Assembly (NCBI RefSeq): GCF_003051105.1
Contig: NZ_QAOO01000006.1
Span: forward strand, 1-64,000
Direction: 5' to 3'
Origin: Nitrosomonas nitrosa
Lineage (GTDB): Bacteria > Pseudomonadota > Gammaproteobacteria > Burkholderiales > Nitrosomonadaceae
DNA: 64,000 bases
A program made the translations under genes and the position numbers. Within the stretch, counting starts at the first letter, position 1. Each line of letters opens with the position of its first letter. Of the stretch, positions 63,615 to 64,000 are shown in pieces. A model generated the notes under the pieces. It was given only the letters and a program-made list of their open reading frames with translations. It had not been told where the DNA came from and ran no database searches.

Positions 63615-64000
63615 ATGGCGCTCCACCCTGATTTCCCTGATTCCCCGTATGCCATCCTTGATCCCGCTATCCGCTGGTTTCCGGCGGATGAAGCGTTGCG
63701 TGAAACCAACATGGACAAGCTTATGCCGCCACTGGTGTCGCAGCTGCGGCGCAAGGTGAGGGTGTTTCGTGAGAGCGGCTATGTCGGGACAACCCGTACC
63801 AGTCAGAGCTTGCTCAGATGGTGGTTCCAGGAGCCGCACTTGCAGCCGCAGGTTGAGGGTACCCCGGTCGAGTTTCAATACTTTTTCGCGCAGCGCGAAG
63901 CGTTGGAAACGATCATTTATTTGTATGACGTGGTCGGGGTGAAAGATAAATTTGATCTGATGCGCTTCGACAGCAGCGGTTCGGTGTCAGCCAGTCTGTT
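63615..64000 (+). CDS. res: type III restriction enzyme Res subunit, 5' part
   Basis: The first 128 codons of a large ORF cut by the window edge. The start MALHPDFPDSPYAILDPAIRWFPADE and EFQYFFAQREALETIIYLYDVVGVKDKFD (the Q motif region before Walker A) match Res subunits of type III and related systems. Helicase and nuclease motifs lie beyond the window. It closes the mod-cassette-res locus. Confidence 0.88.
   Translation, partial: MALHPDFPDSPYAILDPAIRWFPADEALRETNMDKLMPPLVSQLRRKVRVFRESGYVGTTRTSQSLLRWWFQEPHLQPQVEGTPVEFQYFFAQREALETIIYLYDVVGVKDKFDLMRFDSSGSVSASL

Overview
The window reads as a chromosomal segment of a Gram-negative betaproteobacterium, most likely a Nitrosomonas-type (Nitrosomonadaceae) organism. 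This is an inference from protein style, lipoprotein and Tat signals, the 7Fe ferredoxin, the Gly-Cys-Leu tRNA operon and a moderate base composition; no 16S rRNA gene is present. Housekeeping genes alternate with clearly accessory islands.

Layout. 1-98: 3' end of a group II intron (domain V with a GNRA loop). 202-2797 (minus): a compact operon of a Ddl-like ATP-grasp ligase, a GNAT acetyltransferase, a DapF-fold epimerase/racemase that has lost two residues expected to bind diaminopimelate, and a 31-codon ORF. 3383-8730: TehA/SLAC1 channel, small lipoprotein, formate-tetrahydrofolate ligase, and a large exported protein with a possible transglutaminase-like triad. 9454-21152 (plus): an 11.7-kb storage-sugar operon, treS-maltokinase fusion, glgC, treZ, a 66-codon ORF, and a 1702-residue MalQ-TreY fusion. 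Together these can turn alpha-glucan into trehalose and trehalose into maltose 1-phosphate. 22432-23144 (minus): tRNA-Gly, tRNA-Cys and tRNA-Leu with a clear sigma70 promoter and terminator.

23200-26436: esterase, Tat-exported transglutaminase-like protein, ferredoxin, exonuclease III. 26459-35334 (minus): a type I restriction-modification locus (hsdM, hsdS, hsdR) that carries two extra layers. An OLD-like ATPase and a TOPRIM-like DUF4276 protein sit between hsdS and hsdR, and hsdM itself contains in-frame insertions bounded by palindromic repeats, one of which encodes a complete DUF559 nuclease-like domain. 35425-52264: mixed metabolic, envelope and transport genes, including a NERD-UvrD helicase gene with its core deleted, a divergent pyruvate kinase, PolX, an unusual MIP channel and a MITE-like element at 45959-46191.

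52265-55015: a small island of gene remnants (holin, transposase) around a DUF4143 ATPase. 55016-59322: ABC ATPase, FtsX-type permease and AttH/CrtC lipocalin operon. 59338-64000 (plus): a type III-like restriction locus, mod, then an AT-rich three-gene cassette (GHKL ATPase, DUF4325 STAS-like protein, PIN nuclease), then a small conserved-looking protein and the start of res, cut by the window edge.

The strongest candidates for undescribed biology are the GHKL-STAS-PIN cassette inside the type III locus, the palindrome-bounded DUF559 insertion in hsdM, the ATPase/DUF4276 pair inside the type I locus, and the ATP-grasp/GNAT/DapF-like operon. All functional statements rest on motif recognition by eye; no database search was run.
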